Source: Chromatiaceae bacterium
GTDB taxonomy: Bacteria > Pseudomonadota > Gammaproteobacteria > Chromatiales > Chromatiaceae
Direction of reading: 5' to 3'
Assembly (NCBI GenBank): GCA_019356535.1
Contig: CP037918.1
Span: forward strand, 372,001 to 436,000
DNA: 64,000 nucleotides
The translations under genes were made by a program, and so were the position numbers. This document shows, piece after piece, positions 15,141-24,875 of the stretch (its first letter is position 1; every line of letters starts with the position of its first letter). Under the pieces are notes generated by a model, which saw nothing but the letters and a program-made list of their open reading frames with translations, was not told the origin of the DNA and searched no databases.

Positions 15141-16637
15141 ATGAATCCTGAGCAATTCGCAGCTCTGCAGGCGCAGGGCTACAACCGCATCCCGGTGGTG
15201 CGCGAGGTGTTGGCCGACCTCGACACACCGCTGAGCGTCTATCTCAAGCTGGTCGACGGTCCCTACGGTTATCTCTTCGAATCGGTGCTCGGCGGCGAGA
15301 AGTGGGGTCGCTATTCCATCATCGGCTTGCCCTGCCGCACTCGGCTGGAAGTGCGAGGCGAGCAGGTGCGCCTGATCGGCGAGAACGGTGAGGAGACGGT
15401 CGATACTGACGACCCGCTAGCCTTCGTGGAAAGTTTCCGCGCCCGCTTCCGGGTGCCCGAGCTGCCTGGCCTGCCGCGCTTCCATGGCGGGCTGGTGGGC
15501 TATTTCGGCTACGACACCGTAGGCTACATCGAGCCGCGCCTGCGCAACCCGGATAAGCCCGACCCGCTGGGTACACCCGACATCCTGTTGATGGTCTCCG
15601 ACGAGGTCGTGGTGTTCGACAACCTGACAGGGCGCATGTACATCGTGGTACACGCCGATATCGAGGCCGGGCAGAGCCTGGCGGATGCCGAGGCGCGCAT
15701 TGATGCCCTGTACAAGTGTATGCAGACCGGGGCCCCACGTCCGGCTCCGCGGCCACCGCGCGCAGTGCATGAGTCGGACTTCGTCTCCGGCTTCACCGAG
15801 GCGGGCTTCAAGGCAGCGGTGGAGCGCATCAAACAGTACATCCTCGACGGTGACTGCATGCAGGTGGTGCTCTCGCAGCGCCTGAGCATTCCCTTTTCGG
15901 CTCGCCCGCTGGACCTGTATCGTGCACTGCGCGGGCTCAATCCATCGCCCTACATGTACTTCCTCGATCTCGAGGAATTCCAGATTGTCGGCTCCTCACC
16001 GGAGATCCTGGTGCGCCTGGAAGATGGCGAGATTACAGTGCGGCCCATCGCCGGTACCCGCCGCCGCGGTCACACCGAAGAAGAAGATCTCGCGCTAGAG
16101 GCCGAACTGCTGGCCGACCCCAAGGAACTGGCCGAGCACCTGATGCTGATCGACCTGGGGCGCAACGACGTGGGCCGGGTGGCCAAGGTGGGCACGGTGC
16201 GGCTTACCGAGAAGATGGTAGTGGAGCGCTATTCGCATGTCATGCACATCGTCTCCAATGTGGTCGGCGAGCTGCGCCAGGGCCTGTCGGCCATGAACGT
16301 GCTGCGCGCTACCTTCCCGGCCGGTACCGTCTCGGGGGCGCCCAAGATCCGTGCCATGGAGATCATCGACGAGCTTGAGCCGGTCAAGCGAGGTATCTAT
16401 GCCGGCGCGGTGGGCTACCTGGGCTGGAACGGAAACATGGATACCGCCATCGCCATCCGCACCGCAGTGATCAAGGGTGGGCAGTTGCATATCCAGGCCG
16501 GTGCCGGTGTGGTCGCCGATTCGCGCCCGGAACTGGAATGGAAGGAGACCATGAACAAGGGGCGGGCGGTGTTCCGCGCAGTGGCGCTGGCCGAGGCCGG
16601 TCTGGACCGGGCGATCGGTACCGATGGGGAGGGCTGA
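15141..16637 (+). CDS. trpE: anthranilate synthase component I
   Basis: A 498-residue enzyme that makes anthranilate from chorismate, with ammonia supplied by TrpG. The N-terminal domain holds the tryptophan-binding region ([19 protein letters not shown]). The C-terminal chorismate-binding domain has [48 protein letters not shown] and [18 protein letters not shown]. The ATG at 15141 matches the family start; the open frame continues upstream but is not conserved in character. trpG follows three bases after the stop. Confidence 0.96.
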   Translation: MNPEQFAALQAQGYNRIPVVREVLADLDTPLSVYLKLVDGPYGYLFESVLGGEKWGRYSIIGLPCRTRLEVRGEQVRLIGENGEETVDTDDPLAFVESFRARFRVPELPGLPRFHGGLVGYFGYDTVGYIEPRLRNPDKPDPLGTPDILLMVSDEVVVFDNLTGRMYIVVHADIEAGQSLADAEARIDALYKCMQTGAPRPAPRPPRAVHESDFVSGFTEAGFKAAVERIKQYILDGDCMQVVLSQRLSIPFSARPLDLYRALRGLNPSPYMYFLDLEEFQIVGSSPEILVRLEDGEITVRPIAGTRRRGHTEEEDLALEAELLADPKELAEHLMLIDLGRNDVGRVAKVGTVRLTEKMVVERYSHVMHIVSNVVGELRQGLSAMNVLRATFPAGTVSGAPKIRAMEIIDELEPVKRGIYAGAVGYLGWNGNMDTAIAIRTAVIKGGQLHIQAGAGVVADSRPELEWKETMNKGRAVFRAVALAEAGLDRAIGTDGEG

Positions 16638-16640
16638 ACC

Positions 16641-17219
16641 GTGCTGCTGATGATCGACAATTACGATTCCTTCACCTTCAACATCGTGCAGTACCTGGGT
16701 GAGCTGGGCGCCGAGGTGAAGGTGGTGCGCAACGACGAGATCGACATCAATGGCATCGAAACCCTGGCGCCGGAACGGCTGGTGATCTCGCCCGGCCCCT
16801 GCACCCCGCACGAGGCCGGTATCTCGGTCGAAGCCATCCGTCACTTTGCCGGGCGTCTGCCCATCTTGGGGGTCTGCCTGGGCCACCAGTCCATCGGTGA
16901 GGCCTTCGGCGCGCGTATCGTGCATGCGCGTGAGGTGATGCACGGAAAGACCTCGCCGGTGTACCACGCCAATGTTGGAGTGTTCACCGGGGTCGACAAT
17001 CCCTTCCGTGCCACCCGCTATCATTCGCTGGTGATCGAACGGGAGTCGCTGCCGGACTGTCTCGAGGTGACCGCCTGGACCGAGCGCGATGGCGAGGTGG
17101 ACGAGATCATGGGCGTCCGCCATCGTGAACACGACATCCAGGGCGTGCAGTTCCACCCGGAATCCATCCTCACCGAGCAGGGGCATGCCTTGTTGAAGAA
17201 CTTCCTGGACGGGGTGTAG
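16641..17219 (+). CDS. trpG: anthranilate synthase component II (glutamine amidotransferase)
   Basis: A 192-residue class I glutamine amidotransferase. The nucleophile lies in [14 protein letters not shown] and the His/Glu pair in [31 protein letters not shown] is the typical TrpG/PabA start, here from a GTG codon. It delivers ammonia to TrpE; in bacteria with a single copy the same protein may also serve PabB. Confidence 0.96.
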   Translation: MLLMIDNYDSFTFNIVQYLGELGAEVKVVRNDEIDINGIETLAPERLVISPGPCTPHEAGISVEAIRHFAGRLPILGVCLGHQSIGEAFGARIVHAREVMHGKTSPVYHANVGVFTGVDNPFRATRYHSLVIERESLPDCLEVTAWTERDGEVDEIMGVRHREHDIQGVQFHPESILTEQGHALLKNFLDGV

Positions 17220-17229
17220 TGCTCCTTCC

Positions 17230-17395
17230 TGGCCCTCTCGTACGTGGGAGAGGGCTCCTGGCGGGGGTGGGGGGGCTGGCTTCCTCCCGCAATGTGGGGG
17301 CGCGTCGGGTGATTCGTCTGCCGCTAGGGAGGAGGGGAGCCCCTCCCCTGAAAGCGGGGGAGACCGGGAGAGGCAAGGTTCCCGGGGCTTGAACT
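17230..17395. repeat. intergenic CT/GA-rich repeat between trpG and trpD
   Basis: The 185-base gap contains several short inverted repeats made of CCCTCTC/GAGAGGG and CCCCTCCCC/GGGGGAG units separated by G-rich tracts. It resembles the CCCTCTCCC-type intergenic repeats common in GC-rich gammaproteobacteria. It interrupts otherwise tight trp gene spacing and may form stable RNA hairpins within the trp transcript. Confidence 0.5.
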
Positions 17396-17404
17396 TGGAG
17401 AGGA

Positions 17405-18436
17405 ATGATGAATTTGTCGCAAGCGATCGAGCGGGTGGTCAATCGGCGGGATCTTTCTGCTGCCGAGATGACCGAGGTGATGCGCACCATCATGACTGGT
17501 GGGGCCACCGATGCACAGATCGGTGGCTTCCTGGTCGGTTTGCGCATGAAGGGCGAGACGGTGACCGAGATCGCGGCCGCGGCCTCGGTTATGCGCGAGC
17601 TGGCCGCCGGCGTGGATATCGGTGGGCTGCCGCACGCGGTGGATATCGTGGGCACCGGGGGCGATGCCTCTGGCACCTTCAATATCTCGACGGCCAGCAT
17701 GTTCGTGGCCGCTGCCGCGGGTTGTCACGTGGCCAAGCACGGCAACCGCTCGGTCTCCAGTCGCTCCGGCAGTGCCGATGCGCTGGAGGCCGCGGGCATT
17801 CACCTGGGCCTGAGCCCGGAACAGGTAGGGCAGTGCGTACGCGAGGTCGGCGTGGGCTTCATGTTCGCTCCCGGTCACCACAGTGCCATGAAACACGCCA
17901 TCGGCCCGCGCAAGGAGATGGGGGTGCGCACCATCTTCAACATCCTGGGGCCGCTCACCAATCCCGCGGGGGTACCTAACCTGCTGCTCGGGGTGTTCAG
18001 TGAAGCCCTGCTCGAGCCGCTGGCTGAAGTTTTACGTGAGTTGGGGGCGCGTCATGTCATGGTAGTGCATGCGCGCGAGGGGCTGGACGAGATCGGCATT
18101 GGTGATCTAACCGATGTGGCCGAGCTGCGCGATGGCGAGATTCGTCGTTACACCATCGATCCGGCCGAGTACGGCATTGGGCGCTCTGGGTTGGAGACGA
18201 TCCGCGCCGAGGGGCCCGAAGAGAGCTTGGCTGTCATCCGCCGGGTGTTCGCCGGCGAGCCGGGGCCGGCACGCGACATCGTCACCCTCAACGCCGGGGC
18301 GGCCATCTACGTGGCAGGCGTGGCTGACTCGCTGTCTGCTGGCATGGCTCGGGCGCGTGAGGCCATCGATAGCGGCGAGGCCGGGCGCCGCCTGCAGCGG
18401 CTGGCCGAGTTGAGCCAGCGTCTGGGGGCGGCATGA
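17405..18436 (+). CDS. trpD: anthranilate phosphoribosyltransferase
   Basis: A 343-residue enzyme that transfers phosphoribose from PRPP to anthranilate. The PRPP/Mg motif [59 protein letters not shown] and [11 protein letters not shown] are all present. GGAGAGGA lies just before two tandem ATG codons (17405, 17408). The stop overlaps trpC (ATGA). Confidence 0.96.
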   Translation: MMNLSQAIERVVNRRDLSAAEMTEVMRTIMTGGATDAQIGGFLVGLRMKGETVTEIAAAASVMRELAAGVDIGGLPHAVDIVGTGGDASGTFNISTASMFVAAAAGCHVAKHGNRSVSSRSGSADALEAAGIHLGLSPEQVGQCVREVGVGFMFAPGHHSAMKHAIGPRKEMGVRTIFNILGPLTNPAGVPNLLLGVFSEALLEPLAEVLRELGARHVMVVHAREGLDEIGIGDLTDVAELRDGEIRRYTIDPAEYGIGRSGLETIRAEGPEESLAVIRRVFAGEPGPARDIVTLNAGAAIYVAGVADSLSAGMARAREAIDSGEAGRRLQRLAELSQRLGAA

Positions 18437-19230
18437 GTGGCACGCCGGATATCCTGAAGAAGATCGTCGCGCGCAAGCACGAAGAGATCGCCGAGCGCCG
18501 TGCCGCCGTGCCCGAGGTCGATCTGGCTGCCCGTGCCCGTGATGCGGATTCGCCGCGGGGTTTCGTTGTCGCGCTCCAGGCGCGCATCGCCGAAGGTCGG
18601 CCCGGGGTGATCGCCGAGATCAAGAAGGCTTCGCCGTCCAAAGGTGTGCTGCGCGAGGACTTCGACCCGGCGGCGATCGCCGCCAGCTATGCCCGGCACG
18701 GAGCTGCCTGTCTGTCGGTGCTCACCGATCGTGACTTCTTTCAGGGCAGCGAGGCCTACCTGCAACAGGCCCGCGAGGCTTGCGAACTGCCGGTGCTGCG
18801 CAAGGATTTCATTGTCGATCCCTACCAGGTCACCGAGGCGCGGGCCATCGGGGCAGACTGCATCCTGCTGATCGCCGCTTGCCTGGATGATGTGCAGATG
18901 TCCGAGCTCAACGCCCAGGCCCAGGCGCTCGGCATGGATGTGCTGGTGGAGGTGCATGATGCCGGGGAACTGGCACGCGCGCTGGCGTTGCCGGGGGCGC
19001 TGCTGGGGATCAACAACCGCAACTTGCGCACCTTCGAGGTGAGCCTGGAGACCACCATTGAACTGCTGCCGGCCATTCCCGACGATCGCCTGGTGGTAAC
19101 AGAGAGTGGCATCCTGGCGCCGCAGGACGTGCGCCACATGCGCAGTCACGGGGTGCACGCCTTCCTGGTGGGCGAGGCTTTCATGCGTGCCGATGACCCC
19201 GGCGTGCGGCTCGCCGAATTGTTTGCCTGA
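18433..19230 (+). CDS. trpC: indole-3-glycerol phosphate synthase
   Basis: A 265-residue TIM-barrel enzyme, stand-alone (not fused to TrpF as in enterics). Catalytic segments [52 protein letters not shown] and VTESGI are present. It converts carboxyphenylamino-deoxyribulose phosphate to indole-3-glycerol phosphate. The start overlaps trpD by four bases. trpF, trpB and trpA are not in the window. Confidence 0.96.
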   Translation: MSGTPDILKKIVARKHEEIAERRAAVPEVDLAARARDADSPRGFVVALQARIAEGRPGVIAEIKKASPSKGVLREDFDPAAIAASYARHGAACLSVLTDRDFFQGSEAYLQQAREACELPVLRKDFIVDPYQVTEARAIGADCILLIAACLDDVQMSELNAQAQALGMDVLVEVHDAGELARALALPGALLGINNRNLRTFEVSLETTIELLPAIPDDRLVVTESGILAPQDVRHMRSHGVHAFLVGEAFMRADDPGVRLAELFA

Positions 19231-19239
19231 ACCGTCGCC

Positions 19240-19923
19240 TCAGCGGGCGCCAAAGACCACGATGGTCTTGCCGCTGACGCTGATCAGGCCGCGTTCCTCC
19301 AGGTCCTTGAGTACCCGTCCGGCCATCTCGCGCGAACAGCCGACGATGCGGCCGATCTCCTGGCGGGTGATGCGGATCTGCATGCCGTCGGGATGGGTCA
19401 TGGCATCGGGCTGCTTGCACAGGTCGAGCAAGGTGCCGGCGATACGTCCGGTGACATCCAGGAAAGCGAGGTGGCTCACTTTCTGGCTGGTGGCCACCAG
19501 GCGTTCGGTGAGCTGGCGACCGATGGCATACAGGATGTCCTTGGCGTATTCCTTCAGGTCGCTCTCGAACAGGTTCTCGAGCTTGGTATAGGAGATCTCT
19601 GCCAGCTCGCAGGGCGCGCGGGTGCGCACCGTCACCGAGCGGGTGGGTTTTGGTATGAACAGGCCCATCTCGCCGATGAACTCGCCCTTGTTGAGGTAGG
19701 TGAGGATGATTTCGCGGCCGTCGTCGTCTTCCATCAGTACCGTCACCTGGCCGGAGACCAGGTAGAAGATGCTGTCGGCTGAATCACCCGGGTGGATGAA
19801 ATCTGTCTTGGCCGGGTATTTTCTGCGGTGGCAGTGCGCCAGGAAGGGCTCCAGCCAAGCAGGATCCTGGGGTGGCGGTTTGACGATGCTGCTGGTGGTG
19901 CTGGATTGCGTCATAAGTGTCAT
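19240..19923 (-). CDS. crp: cAMP receptor protein homologue (Crp/Vfr type)
   Basis: A 227-residue regulator converging on trpC with nine bases between them. The cyclic-nucleotide domain has IHPGDSADSIFYLVSGQVTV, GREIILTYLNKGEFIGEMGL and RSVTVRTRAPCELAEI, close to the cAMP pocket of Crp/Vfr. The helix-turn-helix reads ITRQEIGRIVGCSREMAGRV, with the Arg-Glu recognition residues of Crp. It probably controls a broad set of genes. The next gene, an OsmC-like one, is divergent. Confidence 0.9.
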   Translation of the reverse strand: MTLMTQSSTTSSIVKPPPQDPAWLEPFLAHCHRRKYPAKTDFIHPGDSADSIFYLVSGQVTVLMEDDDGREIILTYLNKGEFIGEMGLFIPKPTRSVTVRTRAPCELAEISYTKLENLFESDLKEYAKDILYAIGRQLTERLVATSQKVSHLAFLDVTGRIAGTLLDLCKQPDAMTHPDGMQIRITRQEIGRIVGCSREMAGRVLKDLEERGLISVSGKTIVVFGAR

Positions 19924-20025
19924 AGTAGTCGAGTTGCAAGCAGAGTCTAGGCAATGCCTCTGGGGGCTGTCGAATGAAGTCCGGTAGAAATTTTCCCATT
20001 TTTCCCGTTTTGTGAGCTAGGTCTG

Positions 20026-20445
20026 ATGAAAGCACGAGTAAAGTGGATCGAGGGCGCCCTGATGCTGGGCGAGTCGCCCAGTGGGCACGCAGTGGTGATG
20101 GATGGTCCCGAGGAGCACGGTGGACGCAATCTCGGGGTGCGGCCAATGGAGATGCTGCTGCTGGGCATGGGGGGATGCAGTGAATTCGATGTGGTGCACA
20201 TCCTGAAGAAGTCCCGACAGGACGTGCGCTTCTGCGAGGTGGAACTGACCGCCGAGCGGGCCGAGACCGAGCCGAAGGTGTTCACCCGCATCCATGCGCA
20301 TTTCCGTGTCGGTGGGCCAGGGCTGAGCGACAAGGCGGTCGAGCGCGCGGTGAAACTGAGTGCCGAAAAGTATTGCTCGGCCTCCATCATGCTTGGCGCC
20401 ATGGCCGAGATCACCCACAGCTTCGAACTGGTGGATGTCGATTGA
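20026..20445 (+). CDS. OsmC-family protein
   Basis: A 139-residue OsmC/YhfA-like protein. LLLGMGGCSEFDVVHIL carries the first conserved Cys, and VKLSAEKYCSASIMLG carries the second. In the family these two cysteines form the thiol peroxidase site. YhfA-type members often lie next to crp, as here. The precise substrate is not known. Confidence 0.88.
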   Translation: MKARVKWIEGALMLGESPSGHAVVMDGPEEHGGRNLGVRPMEMLLLGMGGCSEFDVVHILKKSRQDVRFCEVELTAERAETEPKVFTRIHAHFRVGGPGLSDKAVERAVKLSAEKYCSASIMLGAMAEITHSFELVDVD

Positions 20446-20521
20446 GCGCTCGGGCTAGGCGAGTCGGTTTTTTTGGGGTAATTTTCGCCGTCTTTTCCAG
20501 CGGCAGACCGGGGGTGGGCCA

Positions 20522-21331
20522 ATGCGTGCTTCGCGCATGAAACTGCACGGGTTCAACAACCTGACCAAGACGCTCAGCTTCAACATCTACGATATCTGCT
20601 ATGCCGCCACGCCGGCGCAGGTGAAGGAGTACATCGAGTACATCGACGAGGTCTACAACGCCGAGCGCCTGACCCACATCCTGCAGGACGTAGCCGAGAT
20701 CATCGGCGCCAACATCCTCAACATTGCGCACCAGGACTACGATCCTCAGGGGGCCAGCGTGACCATGCTGATCTCCGAGGAGCCGGTGGCGGCGCGCGAG
20801 CTATCCAATACCGAGGCCCCCGGGCCCCTGCCGGAGGCCATCGTGGGGCACCTGGACAAGAGCCACCTGACGGTGCACACCTATCCCGAGAGTCACCCCG
20901 ACAACGGGATCTCGACCTTCCGCGTGGACATCGATGTGTCCACCTGTGGGCGTATCTCGCCGCTCAAGGCGCTCAATTACCTGATCCATAGCTTCGATTC
21001 CGACATCGTCACCATGGACTATCGGGTGCGCGGCTTCACCCGGGACGTCAATGGCAAGAAGCACTACATCGATCACAAGATCAACTCGATCCAGAACTTC
21101 CTGGCGCGGGACACCCGCGAGCGCTACCAGATTATCGACGTCAACGTGTACCAGGAGAACCTGTTCCACACCAAGATGATGCTCAAGGAGTTCGATCTGG
21201 ACAGCTACCTGTTCGGCATCGATGCCGAGGATATTCCGCCACGCGAGCAGCGCGAGATCACCGACAAGTTGCGCCGCGAGATGCTGGAGATCTTCTACGG
21301 GCGCAACATCGCCCGTGGCCGCTTGCGCTGA
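20522..21331 (+). CDS. speD: S-adenosylmethionine decarboxylase proenzyme
   Basis: A 269-residue gammaproteobacterial-type SpeD, collinear with the E. coli enzyme from [20 protein letters not shown] to the end (FYGRNIARG). The proenzyme cleaves itself next to the Ser in [18 protein letters not shown] to form a pyruvoyl cofactor. It then decarboxylates AdoMet for spermidine synthesis. The speE partner is not adjacent. The stop is six bases from the converging apaH. Confidence 0.95.
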   Translation: MRASRMKLHGFNNLTKTLSFNIYDICYAATPAQVKEYIEYIDEVYNAERLTHILQDVAEIIGANILNIAHQDYDPQGASVTMLISEEPVAARELSNTEAPGPLPEAIVGHLDKSHLTVHTYPESHPDNGISTFRVDIDVSTCGRISPLKALNYLIHSFDSDIVTMDYRVRGFTRDVNGKKHYIDHKINSIQNFLARDTRERYQIIDVNVYQENLFHTKMMLKEFDLDSYLFGIDAEDIPPREQREITDKLRREMLEIFYGRNIARGRLR

Positions 21332-21337
21332 GCGGTT

Positions 21338-22180
21338 TCAGGCAAAGTGCGCCGGGTCTTGCGCACCGGGGCAGTCGTGGGCAAAGGGGTGTGGTTCGGA
21401 CCCGTCGATGCGCAGCAGGGTCAGGCGACCACCCCAGAGGCAGCCGGTGTCGATGGCCCAGACGTTGTGACGCGCCACGTAGCCCAGGGTCGACCAGTGG
21501 CCGCAGACGATGCGTCCCTCGCGGCTGGCACGTCCGGGATGATCGAACCAGGGTAGGGCCTGCGGATCCTGCGCCGAACCCGGCGGTCCCTTCTCCTTGA
21601 GCAGCAGTCGGCCGTCGGGGGTCACGAAGCGCAGGCGCGTTAAGCAGTTGGTGATGAAGCGCAGGCGGTCCATGCCGGCGAGTCCGTCGGACCAGCGATC
21701 CGGCTGGTTGCCATACATCTCGGTAAAAAAGGCAGGATGGTCGTCGCTGCGCAGCACCGATTCCACCTCCTGTGCACACGCCGCCGCTTCGGTCAGTGTC
21801 CATTGCGGTGGCAACCCGGCGTGGATCAGGGTGAAGCCCAGGGCCGGTTCATGATGCAGCAGCGGTCGGTGGCGCAGCCAGTCGATCAGCTCGTCACGGT
21901 CGGGTGCGGTGAGGACGTCATCGAGATAGTCCTTGTCGTTCGGTAGGCCGTGCCCGGCGGCCAGTGCCAGCAGGTGCAGGTCGTGGTTGCCCAGCACCAC
22001 TGTTGCGGCCTCGCCCAGTTCGTGCACGAAGCGCAGTACCTCGAGTGACTGCGGGCCTCGGTTGACCAGGTCGCCGACGAACCAGAGGCGATCGTGTGCG
22101 GGGTCGAACTGTACGCCATCGAGGGCAGCGCGCAGCTCGTCGTGACAGCCCTGGACGTCACCGACGGCGTAGACCGCCAT
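21338..22180 (-). CDS. apaH: diadenosine tetraphosphatase ApaH
   Basis: A 280-residue symmetric Ap4A hydrolase of the calcineurin-like phosphoesterase family. Metal-binding motifs are YAVGDVQGCHDELRA, WFVGDLVNRGPQSLEVL, VVLGNHDLHLLALA and CGHWSTLGYV. It splits Ap4A (and cap-like Np4A ends on RNA) into two ADP-like halves. apaG lies immediately upstream with a three-base gap. Confidence 0.95.
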   Translation of the reverse strand: MAVYAVGDVQGCHDELRAALDGVQFDPAHDRLWFVGDLVNRGPQSLEVLRFVHELGEAATVVLGNHDLHLLALAAGHGLPNDKDYLDDVLTAPDRDELIDWLRHRPLLHHEPALGFTLIHAGLPPQWTLTEAAACAQEVESVLRSDDHPAFFTEMYGNQPDRWSDGLAGMDRLRFITNCLTRLRFVTPDGRLLLKEKGPPGSAQDPQALPWFDHPGRASREGRIVCGHWSTLGYVARHNVWAIDTGCLWGGRLTLLRIDGSEPHPFAHDCPGAQDPAHFA

Positions 22181-22183
22181 GGT

Positions 22184-22567
22184 TCAGTGCAGGGTGCGCG
22201 GAATGGAGAGGGTGAAGCGCGGGATATGTGCGAGAAAGTCGCGGCCGTCGTCGGTGACCATCTCGTACTCCCCCTCCATGGTGCCTACCGGTGTCTCGAT
22301 CACCGCCCCACTGGTGTACTGGAAATATTCCCCGGGCTGGATGTGCGGCTGCTCGCCGACCACCCCTTCGCCGCGCACTTCCTGTACCTTGCCGTTCGAG
22401 TCGGTGATCACCCAGTGACGGCGCAGCAGCCGGGCGGCCTCCTGCCCCAGGTTGCTGATGGTGATGGTGTAGGCAAAGGCGTAACGGTTGGCCTCCGGGT
22501 CGGATTGCTCCGCAACATGGGTGACTTCAACCTTGATGTCGATTTCAGGTGTGTTGGCGACGTTCAT
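22184..22567 (-). CDS. apaG: ApaG domain protein
   Basis: A 127-residue protein with the immunoglobulin-like ApaG fold (FAYTITISNLGQEAARLLRR, GEGVVGEQPHIQPGEYFQYT, VGTMEGEYEMV). It is cotranscribed with apaH in the usual order. The start at 22567 is fixed by family alignment; an upstream in-frame extension is not conserved. In many gammaproteobacteria rsmA precedes apaG; here it does not. Confidence 0.94.
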   Translation of the reverse strand: MNVANTPEIDIKVEVTHVAEQSDPEANRYAFAYTITISNLGQEAARLLRRHWVITDSNGKVQEVRGEGVVGEQPHIQPGEYFQYTSGAVIETPVGTMEGEYEMVTDDGRDFLAHIPRFTLSIPRTLH

Positions 22568-22682
22568 GCAGGGGACTTGCCGTGGTTGGAAAGGTGGTCT
22601 AACGCTAAGCGCAGGCGCGGGGAAAAGCAAGCTTGCAAATCCTGCGCGTAAAGATCCATCGTTGCAGGCCGATAGGCAGGGT

Positions 22683-23171
22683 ATGAAGCGACGATTGACG
22701 GGTATGATTCTGGTGACTCTGATGTCGGGCGGACAGGTCCTGGCGCTCGACGCAGGGGCGCAGCTGCTGGCCGCCGTGGGGCAGGGGCGTGTGCAGGCGG
22801 TGCGTGATCTCCTGGCCGCCGGTGGCGATGCCAACGCGAAGAACCCTGCCGGTGTCCCCGCGCTGCTTCTGGCAGCACGGGCCGGCAATGTGCGCACCGC
22901 GCGTGCCCTGCTTCTGGCCGGGGCCGATGTCAACGCGGTGGATGCCGCTGGCAATACCGCGCTGATGGATGCCAGCGCTTATGGTCATGCTGATGTGGTG
23001 GCCCTGCTGCTGCGCGCCGGTGCCGACCCAAACCTCAAGAACGCTGCCGGAAAGACCGCTCTGGCTCGCGCCACGCTCGCCGGTGAGGCGGCCATCGTTG
23101 AGCAACTCAAGGCGGCCGGGGCGGTCGACGAGTCAGCCGAGGACGAGAAGAAGGAGGACAACAAGTCCTGA
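22683..23171 (+). CDS. exported ankyrin-repeat protein
   Basis: A 162-residue protein with a signal peptide (LTGMILVTLMSGGQVLALD) and about four ankyrin repeats (NPAGVPALLLAARAGNVRTA, DAAGNTALMDASAYGHADVV, NAAGKTALARATLAGEAAIV). The tail is charged. Periplasmic ankyrin proteins usually act by binding a partner; none is evident here. It is divergent from apaG and lies in the block that replaces rsmA. Confidence 0.85.
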   Translation: MKRRLTGMILVTLMSGGQVLALDAGAQLLAAVGQGRVQAVRDLLAAGGDANAKNPAGVPALLLAARAGNVRTARALLLAGADVNAVDAAGNTALMDASAYGHADVVALLLRAGADPNLKNAAGKTALARATLAGEAAIVEQLKAAGAVDESAEDEKKEDNKS

Positions 23172-23378
23172 TGCCGGTCCGCTGTGGCGGTCGGCTCGAA
23201 TCCCCTGTGGACGTCGTGCACATCGGAACTGTGTCCCCTGTCCTCGTGGCGCGTGACCTGACTCGCTGTTTGGTGCATTCGTTAGCGCTTTCCATGGCCA
23301 GGCGTGGCCTGGCGCACACTTTTGTTGCGCGTCCTCTACCACACTCGGATCACCCCAAAGGCAAACGAGGTGATCCCA

Positions 23379-23663
23379 ATGAAATTCCAAGACAATCCCA
23401 TCGGTGGGCGCCCCGACCTGTTCGGCGTCGTGGTGATGGTGGTCACCATCGCCTTTTTGTTGACCTTTGCGGCACAGGTCAGCGCTCGTGACGGCCTGGA
23501 GCGACAGCGCCATTACCAGCAACTGGCCTCCTGCAGCTCGCCGATGCAGATCGCCGATACCCGTATTGACGGTCGTGCCGCCCGCAAGGCGCGCATGGCA
23601 AGGCCCTGTCGTGCTGCCGCTTCTTCGCTCATGCTGAGGCTCTGGGTAGTTGCTTCCCGTTGA
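23379..23663 (+). CDS. small membrane protein of unknown function
   Basis: A possible 94-residue protein with one membrane segment (FGVVVMVVTIAFLLTFAAQV) followed by a basic Arg/Ala-rich region. The ATG at 23379 has only a weak AGG upstream. The C-terminal third looks low in complexity and may not be real coding sequence. I do not recognise a family. Confidence 0.45.
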   Translation: MKFQDNPIGGRPDLFGVVVMVVTIAFLLTFAAQVSARDGLERQRHYQQLASCSSPMQIADTRIDGRAARKARMARPCRAAASSLMLRLWVVASR

Positions 23664-23762
23664 TTTCCTCCTGAGTCGCCGCCAGGGACGACGTCTTTTT
23701 CCGCGCGATTTCCACGAGCTTTCTGATACTCTTCCGTCCTTTCCACAGTCGGAGACGCTACA

Positions 23763-24707
23763 GTGGCAAAACTCGCTGTCGGGGTGGTGGGGGTCGGCTA
23801 CCTGGGTCGTTTTCATGCCCTGATCCATGCGCGGCATCCCGAGGTCGAACTGGTCGGCGTGGTCGATACCGATGCACAGGCCGCCCGCGACGTGGCCGAA
23901 GAGGCCGGCTGCGCCGTGTTTGAGGACATCGACGCCCTGCTCGAGCAGGTGGAGGCAGTGAGCATCGTGGTGCCCACCACCGCCCACCTCGAGGTGGCTC
24001 GCCCCTTTTTGCAGGCTGGGCGGCATGTGTTGCTGGAGAAGCCCATCGCCTCCACCGTCGAGGAAGGGGCCGAGATCGTGCGCCTGGCACGCGAGGCCGG
24101 CGTGGTGTTGCAGATCGGGCATCTCGAGCGCTTCAACGCCGGGGTGATGGCGCTGGCCGGGCGCATTGGGTCACCACGTTTTATCGAGGCACACCGCATG
24201 AGCCCCTTCGTGGCGCGGGCCACCGACGTGGATGTCATCTCCGATCTGATGATTCACGACATCGATATCGTGCTGTCGCTGATCGACAGCGAGATCGCGC
24301 ACATCTCGGCGGCTGGCGCGGCCGTGCTCACCGACCACCTGGACATCGCCAATGCGCGGTTGGAGTTCGCCAATGGCGCGGTCGCCAACGTGATCGCCAG
24401 CCGGGTCTCGCGCGAGCGCATGCGGCGCATCCGCGTGTTCGAACACCAGCGCTACCAGTCGCTCGACTTCATCGAGCAGACCCTCGATGTCGCCTATCCG
24501 CAGCAGAAGGAGGGCGCCGATTGGCCGGAGATCGTCACCGAGCGCGTCGCCATCGAGCCGGTCAAACCGCTGGATGCCGAGATCGACGCCTTCGTGCGCT
24601 GCATTCGCGAAGATGAGCCGCCCCTGGTCGGAGGCGAGGTCGGCCTGCGGGCGCTGGAAGTGGCCCTGCAAGTCAAGGAAAAGATCGAAGCCTCATCGAA
24701 CCCCTAA
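23763..24707 (+). CDS. Gfo/Idh/MocA-family NAD(P)-dependent oxidoreductase
   Basis: A 314-residue protein with an N-terminal Rossmann motif (VGVVGVGYLGRFHA), the EKP signature (HVLLEKPIA) and a C-terminal substrate domain starting at IGHLERFNAGV. Family members oxidise or reduce sugars and related compounds; some make sugar nucleotides for cell-surface polymers. The substrate cannot be read from sequence. The start codon is GTG at 23763. It is the last gene of the plus-strand block between apaG and pdxA. Confidence 0.85.
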   Translation: MAKLAVGVVGVGYLGRFHALIHARHPEVELVGVVDTDAQAARDVAEEAGCAVFEDIDALLEQVEAVSIVVPTTAHLEVARPFLQAGRHVLLEKPIASTVEEGAEIVRLAREAGVVLQIGHLERFNAGVMALAGRIGSPRFIEAHRMSPFVARATDVDVISDLMIHDIDIVLSLIDSEIAHISAAGAAVLTDHLDIANARLEFANGAVANVIASRVSRERMRRIRVFEHQRYQSLDFIEQTLDVAYPQQKEGADWPEIVTERVAIEPVKPLDAEIDAFVRCIREDEPPLVGGEVGLRALEVALQVKEKIEASSNP

Positions 24708-24745
24708 GCCACGAGGACACGAACGAGCGCCCGGCCAGAAATCCT

Positions 24746-24875
24746 CACCATAAAGGGCATGAAGAACGCAAAGGACTGATGCGGAGACTTTATTGAGGAT
24801 CCGGGGTGCTCGCTGTCAGTTCGAGTCCTGACGACAACATTATCAATCCGTGTGTCCTTCGTGCCCTTTGTGGTG
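24746..24875. repeat. imperfect long inverted repeat overlapping the pdxA 3' end
   Basis: Arm one (24746-24780, CACCATAAAGGGCATGAAG…) is matched by the reverse complement of arm two (24842-24875, …CTTCGTGCCCTTTGTGGTG) over about 34 bases with a few mismatches. A further partial copy of the unit (CCACGAGGACACGAACGA) sits at 24708. The pdxA stop codon lies inside arm two, so the last ~10 residues of PdxA ([10 protein letters not shown]) are encoded by the repeat. Confidence 0.65.
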
